DNA of 31,524 nucleotides, from the NCBI GenBank assembly GCA_937973685.1, contig CALJKJ010000009.1:1-31524 (forward strand). The letters run 5' to 3'. Shown one piece after another: positions 31,480-31,524 of this stretch. Each line of letters opens with the position of its first letter. The first letter of the stretch is position 1. The notes under the pieces were generated by a model, which saw only the letters and a program-made list of their open reading frames with translations, ran no database searches and was not told where the DNA came from. Both the position numbers and the translations under genes were made by a program. Source of the stretch: an uncultured Flavobacteriales bacterium. Its GTDB lineage: Bacteria; Bacteroidota; Bacteroidia; Flavobacteriales_D; Crocinitomicaceae.

Positions 31480-31524
31480 CCGTTACAACCGTTAAACGCG
31501 GTTCTGTATTTGCTGTTATTGTTA
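31460..31524 (-). CDS. Possible 3' end of a convergent gene running out of the window
   Basis: On the minus strand one frame stays open from the window edge to a TAA at 31460-31462 and reads TITANTEPRLTVVTVKAIVE. Its residue mix looks protein-like and the other frames less so, but 20 codons are too few to judge. It would overlap the FkbM gene by 20 bp. No family can be assigned; the stretch could also be plain intergenic DNA. Confidence 0.3.
   Translation of the reverse strand, partial: TITANTEPRLTVVTVKAIVE

Noticed and set aside
31478..31503. AACCG/CGGTT inverted repeat after the FkbM gene as a terminator
   Set aside because: Only 5-bp arms and no T-run.
1..31524. tRNA, rRNA, riboswitch, prophage or antiphage defence genes
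   Set aside because: All sizeable open frames are explained by the listed genes and no gap exceeds about 250 bp. I found no cloverleaf, conserved riboswitch core or defence-type domain by reading.

Overview
The window looks like a chromosomal segment of a low-GC member of the Bacteroidota, most likely order Flavobacteriales (a Fluviicola/Crocinitomicaceae-like organism is my inference). The evidence is: type IX secretion (T9SS) proteins, including a type B gliding-motility C-terminal sorting domain, a PorP/SprF-family barrel and a PorE-like OmpA lipoprotein; Bacteroidota-type promoters (TTG or TTTG, about 20 nt, then TAnnTTTG) in place of sigma-70 boxes; and lineage-typical genes such as type III glutamine synthetase, long-form IspH, CarB without its allosteric domain, DUF4834 and an acidic pRiA4b-ORF3-like protein. 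Coding density is high. I found no tRNA, rRNA, insertion sequence, phage gene, CRISPR array or recognisable defence system.

Left part (1-12,000): the 3' end of a type III glutamine synthetase gene and its terminator, then ispH convergent with a small DUF2892 membrane protein. A minus-strand pair follows: a 1186-residue secreted repeat protein with a T9SS type B signal, and a PorP/SprF-like barrel carrying a coiled coil and a SPOR-like domain. These two are probably one operon, with a strong stem-loop at the predicted 5' end of its mRNA. Next is a tightly packed minus-strand operon, queE - porE-like - ubiA-like - maf.

Middle (12,000-22,000): sucD stands alone with a textbook promoter, divergent from a predicted outer-membrane barrel gene. 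A four-gene minus-strand operon follows (pRiA4b-ORF3-like, SAM methyltransferase, TraB/GumN-like, FKBP lipoprotein). Upstream of it is a 213-bp gap holding two 29-bp near-identical palindromic elements. Next come a CCA-adding-type nucleotidyltransferase (cca) and a five-gene operon, trmD - tsaC - phosphoribosyltransferase - murQ - aldo/keto reductase. tRNA maturation is over-represented here: m1G37 (trmD), t6A37 (tsaC), queuosine precursor (queE) and CCA end (cca).

Right part (22,000-31,524): carB with a DUF4834 gene and a terminator, then a plus-strand operon of a YfhO-family membrane protein, a Wzx-like flippase, a family 2 glycosyltransferase and an FkbM methyltransferase. This looks like the start of a surface-glycan locus. 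Base composition becomes clearly more AT-rich from the flippase onward.

The most notable non-coding signals are near-zero spacing between -7 boxes and start codons at queE, trmD and cca (predicting leaderless or near-leaderless mRNAs), a Crp/Fnr-like dyad about 41 bp upstream of the predicted DUF2892 transcription start, the twin palindromic elements, and the adhesin leader stem-loop. I see no convincing wholly new multi-gene system. The SPOR-tailed PorP/SprF plus repeat-adhesin pair is the closest to an unusual machine.
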